DNA of 64,000 nt from Asanoa siamensis (GCF_016862555.1 NZ_BONE01000030.1:29420-93419), one strand, 5' to 3'. Positions 32,955 to 41,917 are shown, counted from the first letter of the stretch. The notes: generated by a model not told the origin, from the sequence alone. Translations and numbers: made by a program.

Positions 32955-34117
32955 CGCACCCGCACGCCGGCGCGGAAGACAGCCTGGACCTCGCGGAGCG
33001 CCGTGATGTCGGTGGTCGGGTCGCCGGTGACCGCCAGCAGGTCCGCGTCGTAGCCCGCCGCCACCCGGCCCTTGGTCGCTCCCACGCCGATCGCCGCCGC
33101 CGCGTCGGAGGTCACCGCGCGCAGGGCCGTCTCCGGTTCGTCGCCGAAGAGCAGGAACATCTCGGCGGCGTACGGGAGCACGTCGTGCGGTTTCGACGGG
33201 TCGATGCCGGCGTCGCTGGTCACGATCATCCGGACGCCGGCCCGGCGCTGGCGGGTGAAGATCGCCGTCAGCGTGGCCGACAGGGCCGCCGACCGCGGGT
33301 TGACCGGCTGGCCCGGCAGATAGCCCAGCGTGGCCGAGACGACCGTGCCCGCCGCCGCCACCTTCGCGATCACCGCGTCGTCCGCGGCGGCGCCGTCGGG
33401 CGTCAGGAACGAGGCGTGCTCGATCGTGTCGAAGCCCGCGTCCACCGCGGCCGCGACCGCCTCCGCGCTGTGGGCGTGGGCCGCCGCCGGCAGGCCGTGG
33501 CGGTGCGCCTCGTCGGCCGCGACCGCCAGCTCCGCGGGCGTGAACTGCATGAGGAACGGCCGGGTGCCCGGGGTGATCTCGCCGCCCGTGGCGAGCACCT
33601 TGACCACGTCGACGCCCCGCGCCGCGTGCGCGGCGATCGAGGCCCGGATGGCGTCGACGCCCTCGACCTCGCCGCCGAGCCACCAGCAGTGGCCGCGCGG
33701 GCTGGTCAGCGGCGGGCCAGCGGCGAGCACGTGCGGGCCGGTGTGCGGCGCCGCGTCGAGCTCCGCGCGCAGCCGGCGGGCCACGTAGCCGCGGTCGCCG
33801 AGGTCGCGCACCGTCGTGATGCCCGTCTGCAACGCCCGGGTGGCCGCCACGCGGGCGCCGCGCAGCAACTCGTCGTCCGAGACCGCCTGGAGGCGGCCGA
33901 CCGCGTCGGTGCTCGCGTCGAAGACCAGGTGGGTGTGCGCGTCGACCAGGCCGGGCAGCAGGGTGACCGCGCCCAGGTCGAGCACGTCGACGTCGGGTGC
34001 GACGGGCTCGTCGTGGGTGACGCGGACGACGGTGCGGTCCGACACGTACACGACGGGGTTCTTGGTGGTGCGCGTCCCGTCGAAGAGGCGGGCGGCGCGG
34101 ATGGCCCGTGTGGTCAT
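32951..34117 (-). CDS. Amidohydrolase-family metallohydrolase
   Basis: This 388-residue protein has the amidohydrolase signature: VDAHTHLVFD (first His pair, about 60-70), VVKVLATGGEITPG (Lys-containing strand), AHAHSAEAV, IEHASFL and VTSDAGIDPSKP (metal Asp). This arrangement is close to the imidazolonepropionase-like/prolidase (Xaa-Pro or carboxypeptidase Sgx) subgroup, so an amide or dipeptide substrate is likely. The ATG at 34117 overlaps the stop of the upstream GNAT gene (ATGA). There is no signal peptide. Confidence 0.87.
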   Translation of the reverse strand: MTTRAIRAARLFDGTRTTKNPVVYVSDRTVVRVTHDEPVAPDVDVLDLGAVTLLPGLVDAHTHLVFDASTDAVGRLQAVSDDELLRGARVAATRALQTGITTVRDLGDRGYVARRLRAELDAAPHTGPHVLAAGPPLTSPRGHCWWLGGEVEGVDAIRASIAAHAARGVDVVKVLATGGEITPGTRPFLMQFTPAELAVAADEAHRHGLPAAAHAHSAEAVAAAVDAGFDTIEHASFLTPDGAAADDAVIAKVAAAGTVVSATLGYLPGQPVNPRSAALSATLTAIFTRQRRAGVRMIVTSDAGIDPSKPHDVLPYAAEMFLLFGDEPETALRAVTSDAAAAIGVGATKGRVAAGYDADLLAVTGDPTTDITALREVQAVFRAGVRVR

Positions 34118-34398
34118 TCGCCGGCCAGCAGATCCTGGTATTCCGGGTGCTTGTCGATGTAGCCGGCGACGAACGGGCACTGCGCGTAGACCCGCAGCTG
34201 CCGCGAGCGCGCCTCGTCGAGCACGGCGCGGGCCAGCTTGCTGCCGAGACCCTTGCCCTCGAACCGCGGGTCGATCTCCGTGTGGGTGAAGGTGATGGCG
34301 CCTTCGCGAAGACGGTAGGCCGCGAAGCCGGCCACCTCCCCGTCGGCGGAGATCTCGAAGCGGTTCCTGCCGGGGTTGTCGTTGACGACTGTTTCCAC
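34114..34398 (-). CDS. Small GNAT-like acetyltransferase (YjdJ type)
   Basis: This 94-residue protein starts at GTG 34398 (VETVVNDNPGRNRFEI). It matches the short GNAT group typified by YjdJ: ISADGEVAGFAAYRLREGAITFTHTEIDPRFEGKGLGSKLARAVLDEAR with the acetyl-CoA loop EGKGLGSKL, then LRVYAQCPFVAGYIDKHPEY. The single domain is about half the usual GNAT length, as is normal for this group. It is coupled to the amidohydrolase and divergent from the kinase-like gene 17 bases away. Confidence 0.85.
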   Translation of the reverse strand: METVVNDNPGRNRFEISADGEVAGFAAYRLREGAITFTHTEIDPRFEGKGLGSKLARAVLDEARSRQLRVYAQCPFVAGYIDKHPEYQDLLAGE

Positions 34399-34415
34399 GC
34401 CTACAGTTCTACATC

Positions 34416-35327
34416 GTGATCCGCCCACTGCGGTCCCTGCTCGCACCGGCCGACGTCGCCGCGCTGGTCCGGGACGCCTACGACCGGCCGGTGACCGGGG
34501 CCCGGCTGCTGCGCACCCTCGTCAACGACGTCTACCGGGTCGAAACCGGGCAGGGCTCGCTCGTGCTCAAGCTCTACCGGCACGGCCGGAGCGTGACCGA
34601 GGTCGCCTGGGAGGCCGACCTCGCGGCGCACCTGGCCGACCGCGGCGTCCCGGTGACGCGGGCGCTGCCGCTGGCGCACGGCGCACCCGTGGGGACGCTC
34701 GACGCACCGGAAGGGGAGCGGGCCTACCTGCTCTGGGAGTGGGCACCCGGCGCGCTGCCCGGCGCCGCCCTCGACGACCGCACGGCCAGTACGTTCGGCC
34801 GCACGATCGCCACCTTCCACACCGCCGCCGCGGACGCCCCGCCGCCACCCGGTCGCGGCCCGCACGGAGAGCCGCCGCTCGACGCGCTTCGGGCCGCGGT
34901 CGACCCGGCCGACCGGAAGCTGCTCGACCTGCTCGCCGCGGCGCTTCCGGAGCGGATCGCGGCAGCGGGCCTCGAGCGCGGGATCTGCCACGGCGACGTC
35001 TCGCTCGACAACGTCCACCGCGACGGGGACCGGCTCGTCCTCTACGACCTGGACCGCGCGGGCGGGGACTGGCTCGCCGCCGACCTGACCGGCGTCGCGA
35101 CGACGCCGTGGTGGCCGGCGTTCCTCGCCGGCTATCGCGACGTGCGCCCGTTCGGTGCCACGGCCGTCGCCGCCCTGCCCTGGCTCACCGTCCGCAACCT
35201 GCTCGCCAACCTGCGATTTCACCTGGTCGACAAGCCCACCTTCCGGGGCACGGACTCGATCGGTGAGGGCTGGGCCGACCGTGAGCTCGCCGCCCTGCGG
35301 GCCGCCGCCGGGCGGTTGCTGGATTAG
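34416..35327 (+). CDS. Aminoglycoside phosphotransferase/choline-kinase-like protein
   Basis: This 303-residue cytosolic protein has the kinase-like fold: LVLKLYRHG (ATP-binding Lys), LLWEWAPG hinge, and the catalytic loop ICHGDVSLDNVH (Brenner motif, Asp about 192) followed by VLYDLDRAGGDW (DLD metal motif). It phosphorylates a small hydroxyl compound of unknown identity; antibiotic resistance cannot be claimed. The GTG at 34416 lies eight bases after TACAGT (34402-34407), so the message is probably leaderless. Confidence 0.85.
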   Translation: MIRPLRSLLAPADVAALVRDAYDRPVTGARLLRTLVNDVYRVETGQGSLVLKLYRHGRSVTEVAWEADLAAHLADRGVPVTRALPLAHGAPVGTLDAPEGERAYLLWEWAPGALPGAALDDRTASTFGRTIATFHTAAADAPPPPGRGPHGEPPLDALRAAVDPADRKLLDLLAAALPERIAAAGLERGICHGDVSLDNVHRDGDRLVLYDLDRAGGDWLAADLTGVATTPWWPAFLAGYRDVRPFGATAVAALPWLTVRNLLANLRFHLVDKPTFRGTDSIGEGWADRELAALRAAAGRLLD

Positions 35328-35361
35328 TCCCGGGTGGACGGCACTCCGTACCCTTGGCCGG

Positions 35362-35688
35362 GTGAATACGCGACGAACGACCGTGAGCCTTCTCGCGGCG
35401 CTCGCCCTTGGCGGCGCCCTTCTCGCCGGCTGCAGCTCCGAAGGAGCGTCCACCAACTGCGGCCTCGACCAGTGCACCGTCACCTTCGACCGGGGTGTCC
35501 AGGGCAACGCCAGCATCCTGGGCGTGGACGCCAAGTTCGTGCAGGCCGACGCCGACACCGTCACGCTGGAGGTGGCCGGTGAGCAGATCCAGCTGACCAC
35601 CGGTGGCCAGGCGGTCGACGTCGGCGGCCTGCAGGTCTCGCTGTCGTCCATCACCGACAGTGAGGTTTCGGTCCAGATCTCCCGCTAG
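35362..35688 (+). CDS. Small lipoprotein, function unknown
   Basis: This 108-residue protein begins at GTG 35362, seven bases after a -10 box TACCCT (35349-35354). The signal ends in the lipobox LLAGC (Cys24). The mature part has two Cys (NCGLDQC) and a short beta-rich domain (VTFDRGVQGNASILG, VTLEVAGEQIQLTTGGQ). The family is not recognised. It is in line with the kinase-like gene but has its own promoter. Confidence 0.75.
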   Translation: MNTRRTTVSLLAALALGGALLAGCSSEGASTNCGLDQCTVTFDRGVQGNASILGVDAKFVQADADTVTLEVAGEQIQLTTGGQAVDVGGLQVSLSSITDSEVSVQISR

Positions 35689-35728
35689 GACGTTTGAGAA
35701 GCTGGCATGGCGGGGCACATTGACCGCC

Positions 35729-36550
35729 ATGTCAGCAGTCAGTCGCGCCGAGTCAACGGCGACCCGGGCCGCCAACAGCTCGGGCCTCGAAGCCCTCACC
35801 CGGGCCGGGTTCATCGGCTACGGGATCGTCCACCTGCTGTTCGCCTGGTTGGCCCTGCAGATCGCGTTCGGCAAGCCGGCCGCCGAGGGCGACCAGTCCG
35901 GCGCTCTGATGACGCTGGCCGAGCAGCCGCTGGGCACGTTCCTCGTGATCGCGATCGCGGTCGGCCTGCTCGCGATGTCGATCTGGCAGCTCTCCGAGGC
36001 GATCATCGGCCACCGCGACGAGCGGGGCAAGCACCGCGTCTTCGAGCGGATCGCGTCGGCGTTCCGGACCATCGTGTACGCGTACTTCGCCTGGACCGCC
36101 TGGAAGGTATTCAAGGGCTCCCCGTCGTCCACCGCCGACACCCAGCAGCAGAAGACACAGGACCTGCTGGCCAGCGGCGGCGGCCGGGCGGTCGTGATCA
36201 TCGCCGGGCTGGCCCTGGCCGGGCTCGGCATCGGGCTCGTGGTCTACGGGGTGAAGAAGAAGTTCGCCAAGCACCTCAAGACCGGCGAGATGTCGCCGCA
36301 GACGCGCAAGACCGCGCTCCGGCTCGGCGCTGCCGGCTACAGCGCCAAGGGCGTCGCGTACGGGATCGCCGGCGTGCTGTTCGTCGTCGCGGCGGCCACC
36401 TACGACCCCGCCAAGGCCCGCGGCCTCGACGCCGCGCTGGAAACGCTGCGCGACCAGGCGTACGGCGCTATTCTCCTGACCCTGATCGCTGTCGGAATTG
36501 CCGCTTTTGCGCTGTTCTGCTTCCTGCAGTCGAAGTACCGCAAGGTCTGA
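35729..36550 (+). CDS. DUF1206 membrane protein
   Basis: This 273-residue protein has six helices made of three repeats of about 70-80 residues, each beginning with an ARAGFxGYGxVHLLFAW-like motif (LTRAGFIGYGIVHLLFAW, ASAFRTIVYAYFAWTAWK, LGAAGYSAKGVAYGIAGV). This is the DUF1206 layout. The function of the family is not known. The ATG at 35729 has no ribosome site, and CACATT lies eight bases upstream, so a leaderless message is possible. It begins a run of small membrane proteins. Confidence 0.85.
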   Translation: MSAVSRAESTATRAANSSGLEALTRAGFIGYGIVHLLFAWLALQIAFGKPAAEGDQSGALMTLAEQPLGTFLVIAIAVGLLAMSIWQLSEAIIGHRDERGKHRVFERIASAFRTIVYAYFAWTAWKVFKGSPSSTADTQQQKTQDLLASGGGRAVVIIAGLALAGLGIGLVVYGVKKKFAKHLKTGEMSPQTRKTALRLGAAGYSAKGVAYGIAGVLFVVAAATYDPAKARGLDAALETLRDQAYGAILLTLIAVGIAAFALFCFLQSKYRKV

Positions 36551-36621
36551 CAGACTGATCATCGGATATGTCCGTTCCGCGGTGTATCCGCCACGCACCT
36601 GTGACTCGCTCCGGACACGAG

Positions 36622-36652
36622 GATTGACCGGAGCGGGCACGGGGCATACGAA
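36622..36652 (+). promoter_or_regulatory. Promoter before the holin-X gene
   Basis: TTGACC (36624-36629) and TACGAA (36647-36652) are 17 bases apart. Overlapping it, GATT-N16-GGGCAT (36622-36647) is one base from a SigB-type promoter. Either reading would drive the membrane-protein genes that follow. Confidence 0.45.
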
Positions 36653-36673
36653 AGCCTCGAGAGAGGGGGCCCG

Positions 36674-37144
36674 ATGGTCGACGCCCGCAACGCCGCCGCA
36701 CCACCACGTGCCGATGCCGACCCGTCGACGTCGGAGCTGGTGCAGCGCGCGACCGAACAGGTCTCGCGGCTCGTCCGCGACGAGCTCGCGCTGGCCAAGG
36801 CCGAGCTGACGCAGAAGGCCAAGCACGCCGGCATCGGCGCGGGGCTCTTCGGCGGCGCCGCCGGCCTGGCCTACTTCGGCATCGCCGTGCTGATCGCCAC
36901 CGCCGTGATCGCGATCGACATCGCGCTGCCGCTCTGGCTGTCGGCGCTGATCGTCGGCGCGTTCCTGCTGATCGTGGCCGGCCTGTTCGCCCTCGTGGGG
37001 CGCGGTCAGATGAAGCGCGCGGTGCCGCCGGTGCCCGCCGACGTCACCGAAGGGCTCAAGGCCGACGTGCAGACCGTCAAGGACGGCTTCCGCGGCAACG
37101 GCCACCACAAGAACGGGCACGTCGCAGGGGGTGCGGGGCGATGA
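36674..37144 (+). CDS. Actinobacterial holin-X family (phage holin-like) protein
   Basis: This 156-residue protein has an N-terminal amphipathic region (TSELVQRATEQVSRLVRDELALAKAELTQKAKHAG) and two transmembrane helices (about 55-80 and 86-110), as in the holin superfamily X/DUF1469 group. Despite the name, these chromosomal proteins are not linked to phage lysis and occur with DUF3618 proteins. The tail is His/Asn/Gly-rich. The stop overlaps the ATG of the DUF3618 gene. Confidence 0.88.
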   Translation: MVDARNAAAPPRADADPSTSELVQRATEQVSRLVRDELALAKAELTQKAKHAGIGAGLFGGAAGLAYFGIAVLIATAVIAIDIALPLWLSALIVGAFLLIVAGLFALVGRGQMKRAVPPVPADVTEGLKADVQTVKDGFRGNGHHKNGHVAGGAGR

Positions 37145-37482
37145 CGGCAGCGAGCAACGGCCACAGCAACGGCAACACCACGTCGTCCGACCCGGCCGTG
37201 CTGCGGGCCGAGATACGGCGCACGCGTGCCGAGCTCGGTGAGACGGTCCAGCTCCTCGCCGCGAAGGCCGACGTGAAGGCGCGGATGAAGACCTCGGCCA
37301 GCCAGGCCCGCGACCGGTTCAAGTCGAAGGCCAGCACGGCCGCTTCGCGGATGCGGGACACCAACGGCGGCCGGCCGGCGAGCCAGCTTCGCCCGAATCC
37401 GGTGCCGGTGGCAACGCTGATCGGCGTCGCGGCCAGTGCGGTTGCTGTCATTCTGTTGGTGATGCGTCGGCGTCGCCGCTGA
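37141..37482 (+). CDS. DUF3618 membrane protein
   Basis: This 113-residue protein contains the DUF3618 pattern LRAEIRRTRAELGETVQLLAAKADVKARMK (about 20-50), a coiled-coil helix, followed by basic spacer sequence and a single C-terminal helix (VATLIGVAASAVAVILLV) ending in RRRRR. It overlaps the holin-X gene (ATGA) and almost certainly works with it in the envelope. The function is unknown. Confidence 0.88.
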   Translation: MTAASNGHSNGNTTSSDPAVLRAEIRRTRAELGETVQLLAAKADVKARMKTSASQARDRFKSKASTAASRMRDTNGGRPASQLRPNPVPVATLIGVAASAVAVILLVMRRRRR

Positions 37483-37505
37483 AGGCGGCGGCGTTGGTGG
37501 CTCAG

Positions 37506-37528
37506 CGCCGCCGGTAGGCCCGGCGGCG
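37506..37528 (+). terminator. Hairpin between DUF3618 and DUF4235 genes
   Basis: CGCCGCCGG (37506-37514) pairs with CCGGCGGCG (37520-37528) around a five-base loop. It may reduce read-through into the next gene. Confidence 0.5.
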
Positions 37529-37556
37529 GTCCGAGGTTTCTACGGGGGGAACCGAA

Positions 37557-37829
37557 GTGACCAGGCAGATCAGCAAAGCCAACTACAAGCCGATCGGCAT
37601 CGTGCTGGGCCTCGCGGCCGGCACGCTGTCCGGGATGGTGTTCCAGCGGATCTGGGCGATGAGCATGCGCAGTGCGGCACCGCATCCGATCGACGAGGAC
37701 CGCGGCTGGGGCGAGGTGCTGCTCGCGGCCGCGCTGCAGGGTGCGATCGTCGCGATGATCCGCGCCTCGATCGACCGGGCGGGGGCGACGGGGGTCCGGA
37801 AGTTCACCGGCCATTGGCCGCACGACTAG
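37557..37829 (+). CDS. DUF4235 membrane protein
   Basis: This 90-residue protein starts at GTG 37557 after GGGGGGAACC. It has two short hydrophobic segments (IGIVLGLAAGTLSGMVF and VLLAAALQGAIVAMI) and the typical DUF4235 ending around GVRKFTGHWP. It often accompanies DUF3618 and holin-X proteins in actinomycetes, as here. The function is unknown. Confidence 0.85.
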   Translation: MTRQISKANYKPIGIVLGLAAGTLSGMVFQRIWAMSMRSAAPHPIDEDRGWGEVLLAAALQGAIVAMIRASIDRAGATGVRKFTGHWPHD

Positions 37830-37895
37830 AGCGGCACGGCTTCTCGGCCGCACGACCAACGCGGCGGGGCGCCCGGGGGTGAGTAGCATCCCCGT

Positions 37896-38594
37896 ATGCG
37901 CCCTCCCCGCACATTCATCATTGCCGTCCTGTTGGCGGCCCTGGCCTCGGTCAGCGCCTGCGGTGACGACGACAGCGGCGCCGCCGCGGGTGACCCCAAC
38001 CTGCCCGCGGCCTCGACGCTGCTCCCGGCCGCGGCCGCCAAGATGCGCGCGATCACCGCGGCCGCGTTCGACATCACGACCGAGGGGGACACCGGCGCGC
38101 TGCCGATCAAGTCCGCCAAGGGCGCGATCGACCACACCGGCACCGCCGAGGGCACCGCGACGCTGGAGCAGGTCGGCATGCCCATCGAGCTCACCTTCGT
38201 GGCCAAGGACGACACGCTCTACGTCAAGGGCCTGACCGCCGGCTGGCAGAAGGTGCCGCTGGCCCAGGCGGCCGCGCTCTACGACCCGACCGCGATCCTC
38301 GACCCCGACCGGGGCATCGGTGCGGTCCTCTCCGACGCCAAGGGCACCACGAAGGGCAAGGAGACGATCGACGGGGCCGAGCACTACCTGGTCGACGCGA
38401 CGTTCGACGGGGCGGCAATGGCCAAGCTCGTGCCCGGTGTCACCGGCGACGTGACCGGCACGGTCTGGATCGGTGCCACGGACTCGCTGGTCCGCCAGTT
38501 GCGGTTCACGGTGCCCGGCGACGGCAAGGGCACCGTCACGATCAGGTTCAGCGACTTCGACAAGCCGGTCGATGTCGACGTCCCCGCCGTCTAG
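37896..38594 (+). CDS. lprG: LppX/LprAFG-family lipoprotein
   Basis: This 232-residue lipoprotein has a lipobox SVSAC (Cys22). The mature part is the LppX_LprAFG half-barrel: [77 protein letters not shown], and the end [19 protein letters not shown]. In mycobacteria LprG carries triacylated lipids and lipoarabinomannan to the outer envelope together with the transporter P55. The same pair is found here because an MFS gene overlaps the 3' end. TAGCAT (37884-37889) lies exactly six bases before the ATG, so the message is leaderless. Confidence 0.88.
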   Translation: MRPPRTFIIAVLLAALASVSACGDDDSGAAAGDPNLPAASTLLPAAAAKMRAITAAAFDITTEGDTGALPIKSAKGAIDHTGTAEGTATLEQVGMPIELTFVAKDDTLYVKGLTAGWQKVPLAQAAALYDPTAILDPDRGIGAVLSDAKGTTKGKETIDGAEHYLVDATFDGAAMAKLVPGVTGDVTGTVWIGATDSLVRQLRFTVPGDGKGTVTIRFSDFDKPVDVDVPAV

Positions 38595-40140
38595 CCGCGG
38601 CCGCCTCGCCCTCTCGGCGGGCGGGGTGGCGGTGCTGCTGGCGGCGCTCGACGCGTACGTCGTCGTGACGATCCTCGTCGAGATCATGAAAGACCTGCAG
38701 GTCCCGGTGAACCGGCTCGAGCGGATCACGCCGGTGGTGACCTGCTACCTGCTCGGCTACGTCGCCGGCATGCCGCTGCTCGGCCGCCTCTCCGACCGGT
38801 ACGGGCGCCGCCTGGTGATCCAGATCTGCCTGGCCGGTTTCGCGGCCGGCTCGCTGGTCGCCGCGCTCGCGCCCGGCCTGGTCACGCTCGCGATCGGCCG
38901 CGCCGTGCAGGGCCTGGCGGGCGGGGCGCTGCTGCCGGTGACGATGGCGCTGGCCGCGGACCTGGTGGTCCGCCAGCGCCCGCTCGCCCTCGGCCTGGTC
39001 GGCGCCGCACAGGAGCTGGGCAGCGTGCTGGGGCCGCTCTACGGCGCCGCCATCGCGGCCGTGGCGGGCTGGCGCGGGGTCTTCTGGATCAACCTGCCCC
39101 TGGCCGCCCTGGTCGCCCTGGCGGTCCACCGGGGCCTGCCCGGGCGCGCCGATGCCCGACGGGAGCGGCAGCCCGTCGACGTCGTCGGGGGACTGCTGCT
39201 GGCGGTCGCGCTGGGGCTGCTGGTGGTCGCGCTCTACAACCCCGACCCGAGCGTGGGCGTGCTGCCGAGCTGGGGCTGGCCGGCGCTGGCCGGCGCCGCC
39301 GTGGCCGTGGTCGCGTTCGTGATCTGGGAGGCGAAGGCCCGCACCCGGCTGCTCGACCCGGCCGGCGCGCTGCTGCGCCCGTTCTCGGCCGCGCTGGTCG
39401 CCAACCTGCTCGCCGGTGCCGCCCTGATGGTCACGCTGGTCGACGTGCAGTTGCTCGCCCAGACCGCGCTCGGTCGCGACGGGCTCGACGGTGCGCTGGT
39501 GCTCACCCGGTTCCTGGTCGCGCTCCCGGTCGGGGCGGTGCTCGGCGGGCTGCTCACCCGGCGGCTCGGCGAGCGGGTGGTGACCGCCGCCGGGCTCGCG
39601 CTCGCCGCGGTCGCCTACCTGCTGATCGCGAACTGGCCGGCCGACCTGGCCGCCGCACGCTGGGGCCCGCTGCCCCGGATGGACACCGACCTCGCGCTCG
39701 CCGGCCTCGGCCTCGGACTGGTGATCGCGCCGCTGTCGGCCGCGGTGCTCCGGGCCGTGCCCAGTGCGCAACATGGAATCGCTTCCGCGGCCGCGGTTGT
39801 CGCCCGAACGGTGGGCATGCTCGTCGGTGTCGCCGGCCTGACCGCGTGGGGACTGCACCGTTTCCAGGAGTTGACCCGCGACCTCGTACCCCCGCTCGGG
39901 TTCGGTGTGGACGCTGCGACCCAGGCGCGGCGACTCGCGGATTACCAGGCGGCGGTCGCGGCCGCGCTCCGTCAGGAGTACCGAGAGATTTTCCTGGCTA
40001 CGGCCGTGTTGTGCGGGTTGGGAGCGCTCGTCGCGCTCGCATTGGCGGGGCGGGACGTCAATGCCCGTGGCCCGGCTGTGGCCGTTCCGGTATCGAACTC
40101 TGCGCCCGCAGATCACATGTCGGAGAAATTCGTCGGGTAG
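38572..40140 (+). CDS. P55 (Rv1410c)-like MFS transporter
   Basis: This 522-residue protein has about 14 helices and MFS motifs [13 protein letters not shown] (motif A) and [22 protein letters not shown]. Size and gene order match mycobacterial P55, which works with LprG in lipid export and drug tolerance. The ATG at 38572 lies 23 bases inside lprG in another frame, so the two genes overlap and are coupled. A further-upstream start would lie inside lprG and add only shadow sequence. The long extramembrane part after helix 11 ([25 protein letters not shown]) is typical of this subgroup. Confidence 0.88.
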   Translation: MSTSPPSSRGRLALSAGGVAVLLAALDAYVVVTILVEIMKDLQVPVNRLERITPVVTCYLLGYVAGMPLLGRLSDRYGRRLVIQICLAGFAAGSLVAALAPGLVTLAIGRAVQGLAGGALLPVTMALAADLVVRQRPLALGLVGAAQELGSVLGPLYGAAIAAVAGWRGVFWINLPLAALVALAVHRGLPGRADARRERQPVDVVGGLLLAVALGLLVVALYNPDPSVGVLPSWGWPALAGAAVAVVAFVIWEAKARTRLLDPAGALLRPFSAALVANLLAGAALMVTLVDVQLLAQTALGRDGLDGALVLTRFLVALPVGAVLGGLLTRRLGERVVTAAGLALAAVAYLLIANWPADLAAARWGPLPRMDTDLALAGLGLGLVIAPLSAAVLRAVPSAQHGIASAAAVVARTVGMLVGVAGLTAWGLHRFQELTRDLVPPLGFGVDAATQARRLADYQAAVAAALRQEYREIFLATAVLCGLGALVALALAGRDVNARGPAVAVPVSNSAPADHMSEKFVG

Positions 40141-40307
40141 GCTATGCGGAGTTTTTCGGTACGTGGTTTGCTGGTCCCCGCTGTTGAAGAGACATCGGGG
40201 TAGAGAGACCTCCTTCGTTGAGATGGAGGCCGACTCAGGCGCCGCTGCTCGAAAACGGCCAACCGGCCGCACGGCGTTCGGCCGCCAGTTTCGACAAGGA
40301 GATACAC

Positions 40308-40511
40308 ATGGCGCAGGGAACCGTGAAGTGGTTCAACGCAGACAAGGGCTTCGGCTTCATCACCGTCGACGGCGGGGGTGCTGACGTGTTCGTCCACTTC
40401 TCGGCCATCCAGACCAGCGGCTACCGCACGCTGGAGGAGAACCAGCGGGTGGAGTTCGAGATCGCGCAGGGCCAGAAGGGCCCGCAGGCCGAGCAGGTCC
40501 GCCCCATCTGA
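40308..40511 (+). CDS. cspA: Cold shock protein
   Basis: This 67-residue single-domain OB-fold protein contains RNP1 KGFGFI and RNP2 VFVHFSAI and starts [17 protein letters not shown]. It binds single-stranded RNA and DNA as a chaperone. AAGGAG lies seven bases before ATG 40308. The 167-base leader between the P55 stop and the start is long and AT-richer than its surroundings, as in cold-regulated csp genes, although no fold was assigned. A terminator with five Ts follows. Confidence 0.95.
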   Translation: MAQGTVKWFNADKGFGFITVDGGGADVFVHFSAIQTSGYRTLEENQRVEFEIAQGQKGPQAEQVRPI

Positions 40512-40562
40512 CGTTTCGAGAACCAGACGTGAGTGGCCGGCGACCGCCGGCCCATCGAGTAG

Positions 40563-40605
40563 GTTGAGCCCCGCCCGCCGATCGGCGTACGGGGCTCGAC
40601 TTTTT
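40563..40605 (+). terminator. Rho-independent terminator after cspA
   Basis: GTTGAGCCCCG (40563-40573) pairs with CGGGGCTCGAC (40590-40600) with one wobble pair. The inner part holds a further palindrome (CGCCGATCGGCG), and TTTTT follows at 40601-40605. It also serves the convergent gene's end. Confidence 0.88.
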
Positions 40606-40624
40606 GCCACGGCACCCGCCACGG

Positions 40625-40834
40625 TCATCGGGGCTGCCGCTTCGCGCGGTTGCGGGCCCGCAGCCCGACGACCAGCAGGGCGAGGCCGATGACGACGAAG
40701 ATCGGGCCGATGATCGCCCAGACGTCGTCGCCCGACATGAGGCTGCCCCGCAGGTAGCCGAGCCCCTGCAGGGTCCACACCAAACCGACGACCACGGCCA
40801 GCAGGCCGAGCGTCAGCCGGAACCAGCCCGTCAT
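40625..40834 (-). CDS. Small membrane protein, two helices
   Basis: This 69-residue protein has helices LTLGLLAVVVGLVWTLQGLGYL and VWAIIGPIFVVIGLALLVVGL separated by SLMSGDD, and a basic tail RARNRAKRQPR. It is a common type of small actinobacterial membrane protein without assigned function. The start lies four bases after the stop of the aldo/keto reductase gene, so the two share an operon. Confidence 0.8.
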   Translation of the reverse strand: MTGWFRLTLGLLAVVVGLVWTLQGLGYLRGSLMSGDDVWAIIGPIFVVIGLALLVVGLRARNRAKRQPR

Positions 40835-40838
40835 GCGG

Positions 40839-41819
40839 TCACCACCGGTCGTGGACCGCCGGCCGGATGAGCTCGTCGTAGGTCTCGCGCACGCCGGCCA
40901 GCGCCTCGGGCGTCAGCGCAGGCAGGTCGGCCGTGGCCTGGTTGCCGCGGGCCTGCTCCGGGCCGCGCGCGCCGGGGATGACCACCGTGACGCCGGGCTG
41001 ATCGATCACCCAGCGGAGCGCGAACTGGGCCATGGTCACGCCGTCCGGCACGTACTGCCGCAGCCGCTCGACGGCCCGCAGCCCGGTCTCGTAGTCGACG
41101 CCCGAGAACGTCTCGCCGACGTCGAACGACTCGCCGTGGCGGTTGTAGGTGCGGTGGTCGTCGGCCGCGAACGTCGTGCTGGCGCTGTAGCGGCCGGAGA
41201 GCAGGCCGCTGGCCAGCGGGACGCGGGCGATGATGCCGACGCCGGCCGCCCGCGCGGCGGGCAGCACCGCGTCGAGCGGCTTGAGCCGGAACGCGTTGAG
41301 GATGATCTGCACGCTGGCCACGTGCGGCCGGGCGATCGCGGCGAGCGCCTGGTCGACCGTCTCCACGCTGACGCCGTACGCGGCGATCGCGCCGTTGTCG
41401 ACCAGCGCGTCGAGCGCGTCGAAGACCTCGTCGTCGTGGAACACGGCGGTCGGCGGGCAGTGCAGCTGCACCAGGTCGAGCCGGTCGACGCCGAGGTTGG
41501 CCCGGGACCGGTCGGTCCAGGCCTTGAAGTTGGCGGCGGTGTAGTTGGCGGGCTCCTGCGGCACCCGGCGGCCCATCTTGGTGGCGACCATGAGCGGTTC
41601 GGGCCGGCGGCCCAGGAACTGGCCGATGAACTGCTCACTGCGGCCGTCGCCGTAGACGTCGGCGGTGTCGATGAAGGTGGCACCGGCGTCGACGGCGGCG
41701 TCCAGGGTCGCGAACGCGTCGTCGGCGGTCACCTCGCCCCAGTCGGCGCCGAGCTGCCAAGCGCCCAGACCCACTACGGAAACGTCGCGGCCGAGACGGC
41801 CGAACTGGCGGAACTCCAC
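40839..41819 (-). CDS. Aldo/keto reductase
   Basis: This 326-residue NADPH-dependent TIM-barrel enzyme has catalytic residues visible as DTADVYGDGRSE (Asp and Tyr), ATKMGRR (Lys) and VQLHCPP (His). The C-terminal NADPH-binding segment is VTVVIPGARGPEQARGN. It reduces aldehydes or ketones of unknown identity. GTG 41819 is six bases after TAGGGT (41826-41831), so the message is leaderless. The palindrome AAACGTTT lies just upstream of the -10 box. A small membrane-protein gene follows. Confidence 0.92.
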   Translation of the reverse strand: MEFRQFGRLGRDVSVVGLGAWQLGADWGEVTADDAFATLDAAVDAGATFIDTADVYGDGRSEQFIGQFLGRRPEPLMVATKMGRRVPQEPANYTAANFKAWTDRSRANLGVDRLDLVQLHCPPTAVFHDDEVFDALDALVDNGAIAAYGVSVETVDQALAAIARPHVASVQIILNAFRLKPLDAVLPAARAAGVGIIARVPLASGLLSGRYSASTTFAADDHRTYNRHGESFDVGETFSGVDYETGLRAVERLRQYVPDGVTMAQFALRWVIDQPGVTVVIPGARGPEQARGNQATADLPALTPEALAGVRETYDELIRPAVHDRW

Positions 41820-41825
41820 GAGGGC

Positions 41826-41846
41826 ACCCTATCTAAAACGTTTAAA
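41826..41846 (-). promoter_or_regulatory. Aldo/keto reductase promoter with AAACGTTT palindrome
   Basis: The -10 box TAGGGT lies at 41826-41831, six bases before the GTG. AAACGTTT (41836-41843), the core of many LacI-family operators, sits between the -10 and -35 positions. Confidence 0.45.
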
Positions 41847-41917
41847 GGTCCTTGCTCGCGGCCCCGACCGATCCTTACTCTGTAACAAGACGTACGTACG
41901 GTTTGGAGGCTATGCCA

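Noticed and set aside
34416..35327. An aminoglycoside resistance gene
   Set aside because: The kinase-like fold is shared by many metabolic kinases, and there is no resistance context.
36674..37144. A phage lysis cassette based on the holin name
   Set aside because: Its partners are chromosomal DUF3618 and DUF4235 genes; no endolysin or phage gene is near.
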